47,355 bases of DNA from Saprospiraceae bacterium (GTDB lineage: Bacteria > Bacteroidota > Bacteroidia > Chitinophagales > Saprospiraceae): assembly GCA_020631355.1 (NCBI GenBank), contig JAHDHL010000041.1, positions 1-47,355 on the forward strand. Direction: 5' to 3'. The notes under the pieces were generated by a model that saw only the letters and a program-made list of their open reading frames with translations, did no database searches and was not told the DNA's origin. The stretch's first letter is position 1. Each line of letters begins with the position of its first letter. Both the position numbers and the translations under genes were made by a program. Shown here piece after piece: positions 1 to 9,041 of the stretch.

Positions 1-23
1 TACAACAAACTAAACTATAACAA

Positions 24-614
24 ATGAGTGTAGGTAACCAAGCAGACCTCCCTTGGTGGAGGAGTAAATATATCCTATGGATTTTCATCATGCTACCCGG
101 ATTGATGTTTTCCATAGGGCTACTGAACGGCAAGCTCAATTACGACAGCCTTATGCATGCAACAGGGGAATTCAGTGCAAGATTCCTTGTCCTTTCCCTG
201 ATTGCGACCCCATTATTGATGCTGATGCCCAATTATCGTTTTCCCAAATGGCTCAATCGCAACAAGCGATACTTTGGTGTGGCCGCATTTGCTTACGGAC
301 TCTACCACGCGATTGCCTATTTGGTGGAAGTTCCGACCAGTGAAGTGGCTGCCGAATTCCTTGAATTCGGAATGCTAACAGCTTGGATATCTTTCATCAT
401 ATGGATTCCCATGGCCATTACGAGTACGGATGGATGGGTTAAGCAATTGAAATCCAAATGGAAGAAGATTCATAATTGGGGCTACCTTGCTGCCTTACTG
501 GCTTTTTTGCACTGGGCATTCATCCATTATCATTGGCAAGCGGCATTGGTCCACGCCACGCCCATTCTGGTACTGCAAGGATATCGTTGGATCAAGGTAT
601 TTACGGGTAAATAG
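24..614 (+). CDS. MsrQ/YedZ-like ferric-reductase-type heme membrane protein
   Basis: 196-residue integral membrane protein with about six hydrophobic segments and conserved-looking histidines inside or at the ends of helices (LMHATGEF, YGLYHAIAY, WGYLAALLAFLHWAF, IHYHW). This pattern is typical of the ferric-reductase-like transmembrane domain, which includes the b-heme subunit MsrQ of the periplasmic methionine sulfoxide reductase MsrPQ. Inferred role: moving electrons across the inner membrane. No catalytic partner (MsrP or a molybdopterin subunit) follows; one could lie upstream, outside the window. The ATG at 24 is preceded by an A-rich leader. A strong inverted repeat follows the stop. 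Family assignment is fairly sure, specific function is not. Confidence 0.7.
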   Translation: MSVGNQADLPWWRSKYILWIFIMLPGLMFSIGLLNGKLNYDSLMHATGEFSARFLVLSLIATPLLMLMPNYRFPKWLNRNKRYFGVAAFAYGLYHAIAYLVEVPTSEVAAEFLEFGMLTAWISFIIWIPMAITSTDGWVKQLKSKWKKIHNWGYLAALLAFLHWAFIHYHWQAALVHATPILVLQGYRWIKVFTGK

Positions 615-654
615 CGAGGTCTGTCACGGATAGGGAAGCAAATCGTCTTTTGAG

Positions 655-700
655 GAAAACCATTCTGGATAACGCTCCGTGTGTATCCAGAATGGCTCAT
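655..700. terminator. Bidirectional terminator hairpin between convergent genes
   Basis: A perfect 12-bp inverted repeat, CCATTCTGGATA (660-671) and TATCCAGAATGG (684-695), with a 12-nt loop lies between the convergent genes ending at 614 and 711. A run of four A precedes the left arm, giving U's after the stem when read on the minus strand. Placement and symmetry suit a shared terminator. Confidence 0.65.
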
Positions 701-710
701 GAATGCTTAC

Positions 711-1124
711 TTATAGTTTCAACTGATACATGACCGCTGCCATCAGTGTGAAGAATGCCAGAAGATATCCGCCATCAATCAGAAATAGCTTCAAGGATTT
801 CTTCTGATACAAATAATGGATAGCCACTGCCGGCAATGCCAATTTGAGTGCCGTCATTGCTCCGTGAAACGAACCATGTACAAAGGTCTGCTCCGCAATA
901 TCATGGTAAACATTGGCCCCTTTCCACATGCCCCAAGCTATTACATTCATCATGAGGAATGCCAATCCGTGGGTAATGGCAATACCACTCTGGGCTTGCT
1001 CATCCGTGATTCCGGTCTCAGCCTGCCAAGCCTTTCCGAAAAGGGCAGTGTACCACAAAAATCCAAGTAGGAATGCTGCTATCGCAGCAATAGGAATCTC
1101 TAAATAGGTAAGATCGAACTCCAT
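711..1124 (-). CDS. DUF1761-family small membrane protein
   Basis: 137 residues with four predicted membrane helices (about 9-30, 50-70, 85-105, 115-135). The N-terminal pattern of a hydrophobic helix followed by GFLWYTALFGKAW, and the middle HGLAFLMMNVIAWGM stretch, match the DUF1761 family of small four-helix membrane proteins of unknown function. It stands alone, convergent with the upstream gene and divergent from the M1 peptidase. The start is ATG on the minus strand at 1124. No motif suggests an enzymatic activity. Confidence 0.65.
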   Translation of the reverse strand: MEFDLTYLEIPIAAIAAFLLGFLWYTALFGKAWQAETGITDEQAQSGIAITHGLAFLMMNVIAWGMWKGANVYHDIAEQTFVHGSFHGAMTALKLALPAVAIHYLYQKKSLKLFLIDGGYLLAFFTLMAAVMYQLKL

Positions 1125-1238
1125 CGCTTTAAGTTTTGGTTTGATAAAGCTATCAAATTAATGAAAGTTGGTCTCATATCGCAACTGTCGGACCAAAAAC
1201 TTGTTGGACATCTAGTGACTAAGACTTATTTTAGCGGC

Positions 1239-3227
1239 ATGAATCAAAGGGCAGTTTTCCCATATATCCTCATTTTACTCCTAGGCTGTATATCCTTGTA
1301 CGGACAACGCTTCGAGGAGCCATTGTCTGCCCGCACGGACAACTATGATATCCAACTTTTTCTGGATACGGATAAGAAACAGGTAAAGGCCAACCAAACG
1401 GTAACGTTCAGGAATCCCTCGGCAGATACGATTCGCACCATGCCTTTCCACATGTACTATAATGCATTCAAGAATAATCGCTCTAATTTCAATACGGGTT
1501 ATAGTGGGATTCCTAGGGATATTCCACAGGAAGAAAAGGAAAATGGTATCTGGGGATGGGTGGAAGTATTATCCGTAAAAAACGAACAAGGGGAACCCTT
1601 GGAATCCCGCTATATCCAGCCAGATGATGATAATGTGAATGACCATACGGTCTTGGAAGTGGTACTGGAAAAACCGATTCCACCTTTCGGAACCAAGACA
1701 CTCGAAATGGAATGGCATTCCCAAGTGCCCAAGGCCAAGGCTAGGACGGGCTACAATAAGGATTATTTTTTCATGGTCCAGTGGTATCCCAAATTGGGTG
1801 TATACGAACCTGCGGGGAGTCGCTTTGCCGAAGTAGGTGCATGGAACTGTCATCAATACCATCCATCTACCGAATATTTCGGAGAATTCGGTGTGTATCA
1901 GGTGGAAGTGGATGTACCCAAGGAATATGTAACCGGAGGTAGTGGTTTTGTATTGAATGAAACTACCGAAGGTGATCGTAAAAAAGTCACTTACCTCGCT
2001 GAGGATGTCATTGATTTTGCTTGGACGGCACATCCCGGTTTCCTCGAAATCAAGGATGAATGGAAAGGCGTTGAGATTAAGCTACTAGTAAGACCGGAGC
2101 ATGAATGCAATAAGGAAAGATTCCTCTTATCCGCGAAGCACACTTTGGATTTTTTCGAGGAATACATCGAGCCATATCCTTATCCAACGCTTACGATTGT
2201 GAGTCCGCCGTTCTATGGCCTATTCTCAGGAGCGATGGAATATCCTACGCTCATTACCTCCCCTACCCTTTGCGATTTGCCATTGGGCATCAAGACAACG
2301 GAAACGCTGACTATCCATGAGTTGACGCATCAGTATTTCATGCAGATGATTGCTACGAATGAGCAGGAAGAACCTTGGATGGATGAGGGATTCACATCCT
2401 TTTTCGAAGCGAAGATATTGGACCAATATTATCCGGAGGGTGTGGTGTATTTCGATTATTTTGATGTGCAGATTGATGCTACGGAATTCAGACGAGGTCG
2501 TTTCATGGCCACGGAAAACCCCAAGGCTAGTGCACTTTCCGATTGGGGCTACCAAACCATTTCCAGAAGTACCCGTGATATCGTATATGGCAAGGCTGCT
2601 GTAGGATTGATGACCTTGGAGGGGCTTGTTGGTGATGCCATGATGAAGGATATCATCAGGGCTTATTTCAAGAGGTGGAAATTCAAGCATCCTTGTAGAC
2701 ATGACTTTTTGGATGTGGTACAAGAAGTCACCACCTCACAACTCGGAGATTCCCTAGCTGCGCCCATCAATACATTCCTTCAGGATTTCATGTATAGTAC
2801 GGAGGTCTGTGATTATTCGGTTCATTCCATAGATAATTTTGAGGAACCAGAAGCACTGGGATTCTTTGAGAACACCTCGGATGTAAGATTACCATCAGCC
2901 AATTATCAGGGGATTAAAAAATCCAAGGTAGTGGTATGGAGAAACGGTGAATTCATCGTTCCACAGGAAATCAGGGTTACCTTTGAGGATGGTGAGGAAA
3001 TCATCGAATATTGGGATGGAAAAGCGAGGATATATGAGATATTCTATGAGGGAAAATCAAATGTGGTCTGTGCGGAGATGGACCCTTTCCAAAAAATCCC
3101 ATTCGATAATAATCATATCAATAATAGCCAGAATCTGAAGCAGGAAAAATCCGGTATCACAAGGTACTTTGTTTCTTTTTTGACCTGGTTGGAAAATGCG
3201 ATGATAACGGCTAGTACCTTGGTTTAG
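1239..3227 (+). CDS. Secreted M1-family zinc metallopeptidase
   Basis: 662 residues from the ATG at 1239. I prefer this start to the in-frame ATG at 1161 because it is followed directly by a Sec signal peptide (about residues 1-22, ending near LYGQ). The gluzincin zinc motif HELTH (H360, E361, H364) is followed after exactly 18 residues by E383 (WMDEG). The upstream substrate-recognition motif reads GAMEY (331-335) where most aminopeptidases have GAMEN. A Tyr in VYGKAAVGL sits where the transition-state tyrosine of the family is expected. The protein is likely a periplasmic or surface aminopeptidase of the bacteroidal M1 group. The last about 30 residues are hydrophobic (FVSFLTWLENAM) and could be a tail anchor. 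Confidence 0.88.
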   Translation: MNQRAVFPYILILLLGCISLYGQRFEEPLSARTDNYDIQLFLDTDKKQVKANQTVTFRNPSADTIRTMPFHMYYNAFKNNRSNFNTGYSGIPRDIPQEEKENGIWGWVEVLSVKNEQGEPLESRYIQPDDDNVNDHTVLEVVLEKPIPPFGTKTLEMEWHSQVPKAKARTGYNKDYFFMVQWYPKLGVYEPAGSRFAEVGAWNCHQYHPSTEYFGEFGVYQVEVDVPKEYVTGGSGFVLNETTEGDRKKVTYLAEDVIDFAWTAHPGFLEIKDEWKGVEIKLLVRPEHECNKERFLLSAKHTLDFFEEYIEPYPYPTLTIVSPPFYGLFSGAMEYPTLITSPTLCDLPLGIKTTETLTIHELTHQYFMQMIATNEQEEPWMDEGFTSFFEAKILDQYYPEGVVYFDYFDVQIDATEFRRGRFMATENPKASALSDWGYQTISRSTRDIVYGKAAVGLMTLEGLVGDAMMKDIIRAYFKRWKFKHPCRHDFLDVVQEVTTSQLGDSLAAPINTFLQDFMYSTEVCDYSVHSIDNFEEPEALGFFENTSDVRLPSANYQGIKKSKVVVWRNGEFIVPQEIRVTFEDGEEIIEYWDGKARIYEIFYEGKSNVVCAEMDPFQKIPFDNNHINNSQNLKQEKSGITRYFVSFLTWLENAMITASTLV

Positions 3228-3268
3228 GGAATGAGGGAAATATATTTTTATATTAAAAAATGTAGGGC

Positions 3269-4159
3269 TTGATAGGAGCGATTCAATATGGTTTGGGGCA
3301 ACTTTGGCGATACAAGAAAGTATGGGCCATCCTTTATGTTGTTACATTGCTAATGGCTGTACTGGTGGCCTATCCCTTTAAATCCTACTTGGAAAAAACC
3401 CTGGGTAACTCCATGATGATTTCCGATATGCTCAAGGGTTTTGATTATACCCTTTATATTGATTTTGTCAATAATTACGGGGATTTATTCGGTACTTTCA
3501 TGAACCAATCCTTTTGGGTCATACTGCTCTTTCTTATCCTTTTTATCTTTTTCAATGGAGGAATGGTCCGATTGTTCCTTGACCGAACAGAAGCATATGA
3601 TTCCCGATTATTCTGGTCGAATTGTGCTGCCTTTTTCTGGAAATTTTTCAGGAATAGTATTTATTTCCTTATCATACATGGAATCATTTTCATTCTTTTC
3701 CTAATGATTTATTCCTATTTATGCAAGGGATTTTCCATTAGTGAATTGGATAGTGAGGGAATCATTTTTGCAGCACCCAAATACCTGGCACCCATTTATA
3801 TTCTTGTATCCTCATTCTTTTTCATGTGGCAGGATTATACCAAAATATCATTGGTGAGGAATCATTACAAATGGGTTTATCAGGGAATGTTCGATAGCAT
3901 CCGATTTATCCGTAGGAATCTCATCTCTGCTTGGGGTTTGTATCTGTTGAATATGCTACTCTTGGCATTGATATTCACCATCAATTATTTCATCACTACC
4001 GCATTTGAAATCCAATCATTCCAAACAGTGGTACTTAGCTTTTTATTTGCACAATTATTCACCATTGCCAGATTGGGAATGAAAATGGTCAATCTGAGTA
4101 GTGCGGCTTATTGGTATACCTCAAAAACGGATTCGGATGAATCCACTGCTGAATATTGA
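3269..4159 (+). CDS. Hypothetical multi-pass membrane protein (TTG start)
   Basis: 296 residues with about six strongly hydrophobic segments (near 17-37, 80-100, 125-150, 170-190, 225-245, 250-275) and no family I recognise. The frame is open only from 3266, because an in-frame ATG at 3260 is followed at once by TAG (3263-3265). The earliest usable initiator is TTG at 3269. The upstream sequence (ATTAAAAA before the ATG) looks like a normal leader for the blocked ATG, so the ancestral start may have been 3260. The stop TGA overlaps the TTG start of the MATE gene by four bases, so the two proteins are probably translated together. The product may be an accessory factor of that exporter. Confidence 0.6.
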   Translation: MIGAIQYGLGQLWRYKKVWAILYVVTLLMAVLVAYPFKSYLEKTLGNSMMISDMLKGFDYTLYIDFVNNYGDLFGTFMNQSFWVILLFLILFIFFNGGMVRLFLDRTEAYDSRLFWSNCAAFFWKFFRNSIYFLIIHGIIFILFLMIYSYLCKGFSISELDSEGIIFAAPKYLAPIYILVSSFFFMWQDYTKISLVRNHYKWVYQGMFDSIRFIRRNLISAWGLYLLNMLLLALIFTINYFITTAFEIQSFQTVVLSFLFAQLFTIARLGMKMVNLSSAAYWYTSKTDSDESTAEY

Positions 4160-5502
4160 AGAACTTCAAGCACCATTTCAAGCGAATCTTTGAGATTTCA
4201 TTTCCATTGACCCTTGCTACGGCAGCAGGAACGATTCTCATTCTGATTGATAGTTTCTTTGCTACCCGTATTTCCATAGAATCCTACGAAGCCGTCTTCC
4301 TGACCCTACCCATTATGGGATTGGCTACCGGAATCGGAATCGGTCTAGCAGCTGCCATTGCTGATTTGGTTTCCAAGGAAAAGGATTTGGAACAAATCAA
4401 AAGGCTCATCAGTTCGAGTTTTGTCCTTACGGCATTCAGTGTCGTGGTTTTCCTGTATATCACCCTTTTCCATCCGGATTGGATTGAAAGGGTTGCGGGA
4501 CTGCATCGATTGGAAGATGGCTCCAGAATCACATCGGAATTCAGAACCTACTGGTCCATTGTCCTCTGGACATTTCCTGTGCAAGTCCTATTTTCCATTA
4601 CCATGCAATTCCTTACCATGTTGGAAAAACAACGGATGGGATTATATATCATCGCATTCAATATTGCACTGAATGTATGTCTGGATTACTTATTCACCCA
4701 GATACTGGGTTGGGGAATCTCAGGACTCGGTTATGCCACCATGAGTGTATTTACCGTTGGTGTCTTGCTGAGTTTCATTCCACTGAGAAAAGAAGCCTTT
4801 TTCCAATGGCCCTACCCTAGTCTGATGACAGCCCAATTTTTGGGAGCCTTGGCCAAGATGAGCCTCACCTCATTCCTGATTTTCATTTCCGTTGCCATTT
4901 TCAGTGTCTCCGCCATTATCATGAATCAGATGGCCTTGGCCATTTCCACCAAGGCACTGGTCATCTATGCCATCTATGGACAAATCATGCGATTGTTCAT
5001 CATAACAACCAGAGGTCTAGCCGGAGGATTCATCATCTATCTCGGTACTGCACTCAGGGATAAGAAAACAGCGGATTATTTCCCGATTTATTGGGCGGCC
5101 ACTGCTTGGATTGGAGTCATTAATATCATTGGAGCCATCCTGATGCTTGTCATTCCTACCCAATTGATCCAATTATATGATAATGTGGACCCGGCATTAT
5201 ATCCCCAAATCATCTATTTCCTTACATTGGGTGCCTTGATTATGGTACTCCAAATCCTACCCCGTATGGCTACCGTAGGATTCATCAGTCTGAACAAGTC
5301 CTACCTATTGGTGGTACATAGTATTTCGTATGTGATTATTCAGATTGCCACGGCCTATTACTGGACCCAATCCTACGGAACGGACGGACTGATTGACGCA
5401 GAATTAGCAGCTTCCGTTTTCGGGAACCTGCTATTCCTACCTATTTTTTATTACTTATTGAATCAAGTCAGAAAAAGGGATAGTGCTATTGCTCCTTTAT
5501 GA
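4156..5502 (+). CDS. MATE-family efflux transporter
   Basis: 448 residues, about twelve membrane helices in two similar halves. The opening (ISFPLTLATAAGTILILIDSFF) and the Gly/Ala-rich third helix (MGLATGIGIGLAAAIADLVS) are typical of the MOP/MATE exporter fold that expels drugs or metabolites using Na+ or H+ gradients. The start codon is TTG at 4156, overlapping the previous stop in the arrangement TTGA; the next in-frame ATG would remove the first helix. The 3' end overlaps the convergent S41 protease gene by 17 bp. Substrate unknown. Confidence 0.82.
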   Translation: MKNFKHHFKRIFEISFPLTLATAAGTILILIDSFFATRISIESYEAVFLTLPIMGLATGIGIGLAAAIADLVSKEKDLEQIKRLISSSFVLTAFSVVVFLYITLFHPDWIERVAGLHRLEDGSRITSEFRTYWSIVLWTFPVQVLFSITMQFLTMLEKQRMGLYIIAFNIALNVCLDYLFTQILGWGISGLGYATMSVFTVGVLLSFIPLRKEAFFQWPYPSLMTAQFLGALAKMSLTSFLIFISVAIFSVSAIIMNQMALAISTKALVIYAIYGQIMRLFIITTRGLAGGFIIYLGTALRDKKTADYFPIYWAATAWIGVINIIGAILMLVIPTQLIQLYDNVDPALYPQIIYFLTLGALIMVLQILPRMATVGFISLNKSYLLVVHSISYVIIQIATAYYWTQSYGTDGLIDAELAASVFGNLLFLPIFYYLLNQVRKRDSAIAPL

Positions 5503-7693
5503 TTTCGATTGCTTTTTCGAGTAGTTCATCCTTTCCCTCCTTGATACCCTTGATGGTGGGTTTCATTTCCACATCTATCGCCACACCGACGCGTTGGGTT
5601 TCTTTTCCGTCAGGATAATAAACACCAATACCAGAAATGGCCGTCCTCAAACCTCCTGGCAGGGAGATATCCGAGATATTTCCATCTGCTCCCGAAGTAG
5701 TACTACCGATGACTGTCGTATTCACACCGGCTTGGAATGCCATCGTGGTGTATTCAGCTTGGCTTTGGGTATATTCATTGACCAAAATCACTACCGGGCC
5801 CTCATAAAGGACTTTTAGCGGCGAAATTTCCAAGGATTGTGAGAATGTGAATTCTCCGGGAAGATCCGGGTTCATTCTCGTGAATTTGACAAAGGGAGAT
5901 GAATAGGGAACGAACATGCCTCCCAATGAAAAAGGAACGAATGTCTTCGGATAATTACGAATATCAATGACAATCCCCTTGGCTTTCTTGAACTTCCTTT
6001 TTATGGTGAATAGATCCAACTCAGAAATGGTCTGGAGGGTAATATATCCTATATTCCCATCCAACATCCTGAAAGAAGCTTCCTCACTTTTAGGATACCA
6101 GTTGTATTTATTCAATTCCTTTCTGGGAAATAGTGGAATTTCCTTTTCCAATATTTTTCCATTTCTTTTTATTTCAATGGTAATGTTCTTATTCTTCGAA
6201 CGCAAGAAATCATTACACATATTCCTTAATAATCCATCCTTATTCGAAGATGGGTAAAGTGGTGTTTTTTCCTTAATGATGTCATCAATTCCACGACCAT
6301 CGACACTGACGATAACATCACCTATTTCCAGTCCCGTTTCGGATTTTAAATCCTCATTATAATAATCCACCACAGCCAATTGATCTTCTACAAAACGAAG
6401 ATGAAACGCAGGATAATTTCCGCCTTTCCACTCCTTCAATTTATCGGCACCACCCCATAAATTAGCATGTGAATCCTGAATATCCCCAATCATTCGGGTC
6501 ATGACCTTTTCATATTCCAATTCATTGCCTGCGGAAATAATTGCAGGAATATATTCGGGTAAGGTCGTATTCCAATCCTTATCCATCAGATGCTTATATG
6601 GGAAGTAATAATGAATCATATTCCAATATCTATACACTGCCAATAATCTGAATGCATCATCGGGATATGACATCTGGCCATAATTGGATTCATTCTTGAA
6701 AACAGGGTTCAGGACATTCAGTGCGGCATCTATATAATAATGCTCTCCTTGGTGTCTATTTTCCTGAATGTATAATAATTGCTTCGTTAATCGCTGATTG
6801 AAACCACTATTGGAAATCCATTCATGGTCCGGTTTTAAAAACGCATGTTCCGCTACAGGCTTGCAGGTCTTGCAAGACCGAACCCTCCCCAATTCATTGA
6901 TCCAGTTCAACAGGAATTTATCCCTGACTGAATTATTTCTGATTTTCACATAATCCGGTAATATTCTGAACAATTCATAATCCCAATTCAATTCGCCCTT
7001 GGCGATTTTCGGATGGTGATATTTCAACAAGCCCCAAATCTTACCCAGAATGACAAGATTTTGTTGTTGTATACCATCCAAATCAGATAAATTGATATTG
7101 GAACCACCATCAAATTCCTTGTCCTTTTCTGCCGGATATACCCTCACCGTCTTTTTCATGGTCTGTACATCCTGACCATCTATGGTCAATATAAAATCAT
7201 CAAACCATGCTTCTCCCTTTCCGACCATTATACCTGCTACGATAATCACTTTAGCGCCCTCGGGATAATCCAGCGTTATACTGTATCGGGCCCAATCCTT
7301 TGTACCATTAATTTGCTTGGATTGCATATTATCGAATGCAAGGGAACCACCTACACCATCAATCCGAAGTAACAATCCTGCAAAACTTCCCTCGGATACA
7401 TCCTTGATTTTCATGAATCCCTGAAGCTGGATTTGCTTCCCCTCATATTTGGCGGGAATCCTATAGTACATACTTCCGAAAGCTGACCCATCTTCCCCTG
7501 TGGATACCTTAGCGGCATATTTTCCGGAATGGGCTTCTTCTTCCAATGTTACATTGTGGGTACCCCATTTCCCCCAGCCATCCGTGAGTGGATCTTCGGT
7601 TTTTCTTTGTTCAAAATTAAGGTTGAATTGGTCAGTCTCTTGGGCCAGAAGATAAAAGGGAATGAATAAAATGAACGTAAATAGATACTTCAT
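5486..7693 (-). CDS. Secreted S41-family (tail-specific) peptidase with PDZ domain
   Basis: 735 residues. The Sec signal peptide (1-17, ending LLAQ) is followed by a beta-rich, carbohydrate-binding-like N-terminal module (about 20-170). A helical region follows (about 200-390, with a CKTC pair) and then a PDZ-like segment (GLEIGDVIVSVDGRGIDD). The C-terminal TSPc domain has VVILVNEYTQSQAEYTT, where Ser644 is the expected nucleophile, and GSTTSGADGN. This layout recurs in Bacteroidota S41 proteases thought to act in the periplasm. The catalytic Lys of classical Ctp proteases is not obvious, so a Tricorn-like mechanism is possible. Its stop lies inside the last codons of the convergent MATE gene. 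Confidence 0.82.
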   Translation of the reverse strand: MKYLFTFILFIPFYLLAQETDQFNLNFEQRKTEDPLTDGWGKWGTHNVTLEEEAHSGKYAAKVSTGEDGSAFGSMYYRIPAKYEGKQIQLQGFMKIKDVSEGSFAGLLLRIDGVGGSLAFDNMQSKQINGTKDWARYSITLDYPEGAKVIIVAGIMVGKGEAWFDDFILTIDGQDVQTMKKTVRVYPAEKDKEFDGGSNINLSDLDGIQQQNLVILGKIWGLLKYHHPKIAKGELNWDYELFRILPDYVKIRNNSVRDKFLLNWINELGRVRSCKTCKPVAEHAFLKPDHEWISNSGFNQRLTKQLLYIQENRHQGEHYYIDAALNVLNPVFKNESNYGQMSYPDDAFRLLAVYRYWNMIHYYFPYKHLMDKDWNTTLPEYIPAIISAGNELEYEKVMTRMIGDIQDSHANLWGGADKLKEWKGGNYPAFHLRFVEDQLAVVDYYNEDLKSETGLEIGDVIVSVDGRGIDDIIKEKTPLYPSSNKDGLLRNMCNDFLRSKNKNITIEIKRNGKILEKEIPLFPRKELNKYNWYPKSEEASFRMLDGNIGYITLQTISELDLFTIKRKFKKAKGIVIDIRNYPKTFVPFSLGGMFVPYSSPFVKFTRMNPDLPGEFTFSQSLEISPLKVLYEGPVVILVNEYTQSQAEYTTMAFQAGVNTTVIGSTTSGADGNISDISLPGGLRTAISGIGVYYPDGKETQRVGVAIDVEMKPTIKGIKEGKDELLEKAIEIIKEQ

Positions 7694-7813
7694 GATGATT
7701 TATGGTTGATTATAGAGTAATATTTCAACGAAGATATTCAATATTTTCGTGTTACGTTAAAGGACATACCATTCGGATAATGGTTGTTTATCATGAAGAT
7801 TAAATATCTGTCA

Positions 7814-8974
7814 TTATCTTATTTTTCTCGCATAATTCCACAGACTTTTATATATCGTTACAAAAGAAACATGGTTTTCATCATCCATTCCTGTATTGGA
7901 TAAAAGAATATATCCTATCCCTGAATTCTCATCAAAATACATCATGGTATATACACCGAAATCCCCGCCATTATGCCCTATCATTTCCCTAGGTATTCCC
8001 AATGGATTTTTCAGCGTAGACCAAAATATTCCCTGCTTGTGAATTTCATCGTCCATACTCTTTTTCAATTTGGATACTGCCAACATTTCCCTGACTGATT
8101 CAGAGGATAAAATAGATGATGATTCGTATTTTCCATTATTCATTACCATCTGGCAAAATCGGGTCAGGTCCCTAATATTTGCCAACTGGCTTCCATTCGG
8201 ATACATTCCATCCTTTCGGGCATTTATTTTTTTGAAATGATTTCGTGAAATGTATTGATAATAATTTGCATCACTATTATTACCATCAAAAAAATCGGAA
8301 TCCATCATTTCTAGGGGTTCAAAAATATACTGACTTACAAAATCCGAATATTTCATTCCTGATTTATATTCAATGATATAAGCTGCCAAGGTAGCCCCCA
8401 CATTAGTATAATCCCCTAATTTTCCGGGTTTCGTTTTGTGATAATTATCCTTGGAATACCATTTCCCTTTTTCATTCAGATGAGCAAATATAAAATCCTT
8501 GATTTCCATATCAGGATATTCGTAACCCAATGAATCCGTCATCATTTCAGAATAGCAGATACTTGATGTATGCATGGCCAGTTGTCTGATTGTAATTTCA
8601 GAATCAGGAAAATGTGGATTCATTACTTGGAAAGGTAAATGTTTACCAATCGGGTCATCCAAATCAAATAAGCCCAGTTCCTGCCCTTTCATTAACGCTA
8701 CGCCAATACTCGTTTTAGAAACGGAAGCAATGACTTGTTTAGTTTCTAGTGAATAAGGTCTTTTTAATTCCCAATCACTATATCCGAAAGCACGCTCATA
8801 CAAAATGGAATCCTTATTAAAAACGGATACGGCAAAACCTGTTATTCTCCTATGTTCCAATACTTGTCCAAGGGTGGCATCTAAATCTGAAGTTGTTGGA
8901 ATCAGTTGTTTGGATGAATTACAGGAAGAAAATATTAGTAGCGTTATCAAAAGGAAATATATCTTATTCATCAT
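7814..8974 (-). CDS. Beta-lactamase-fold serine hydrolase, lipoprotein
   Basis: 386 residues from the ATG at 8974; the upstream in-frame start at 9016 would break the signal peptide. The N-terminus is a lipoprotein signal with lipobox IFSSC (Cys18). The penicillin-binding/class C beta-lactamase motifs are all present: SVSK (Ser84, Lys87), YTN in GDYTNVG, and HNG (GHNGGDFG) in place of KTG. These proteins act as esterases, D-aminopeptidases or peptidoglycan hydrolases; true beta-lactamase activity is not implied. It is the last gene of a three-gene operon and a paralogue of the upstream hydrolase, separated from it by 67 bp. Confidence 0.82.
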   Translation of the reverse strand: MMNKIYFLLITLLIFSSCNSSKQLIPTTSDLDATLGQVLEHRRITGFAVSVFNKDSILYERAFGYSDWELKRPYSLETKQVIASVSKTSIGVALMKGQELGLFDLDDPIGKHLPFQVMNPHFPDSEITIRQLAMHTSSICYSEMMTDSLGYEYPDMEIKDFIFAHLNEKGKWYSKDNYHKTKPGKLGDYTNVGATLAAYIIEYKSGMKYSDFVSQYIFEPLEMMDSDFFDGNNSDANYYQYISRNHFKKINARKDGMYPNGSQLANIRDLTRFCQMVMNNGKYESSSILSSESVREMLAVSKLKKSMDDEIHKQGIFWSTLKNPLGIPREMIGHNGGDFGVYTMMYFDENSGIGYILLSNTGMDDENHVSFVTIYKSLWNYARKIR

Positions 8975-9041
8975 GTATTTTTTTAATTGTAAAATAATTA
9001 GGAGGTGATTCATCAATGATTACAATTGCTATTATTAATCA

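Noticed and set aside
1569-2723. Two minus-strand frames of about 155-165 codons inside the M1 peptidase
   Set aside because: Shadow frames of a well-supported gene; no motif.
8999-9018. Perfect Shine-Dalgarno-like AGGAGGTGATT before an ATG on the plus strand
   Set aside because: The frame is under 40 codons and antisense to a real hydrolase gene. It is also simply the complement of the leader of the gene on the other strand.
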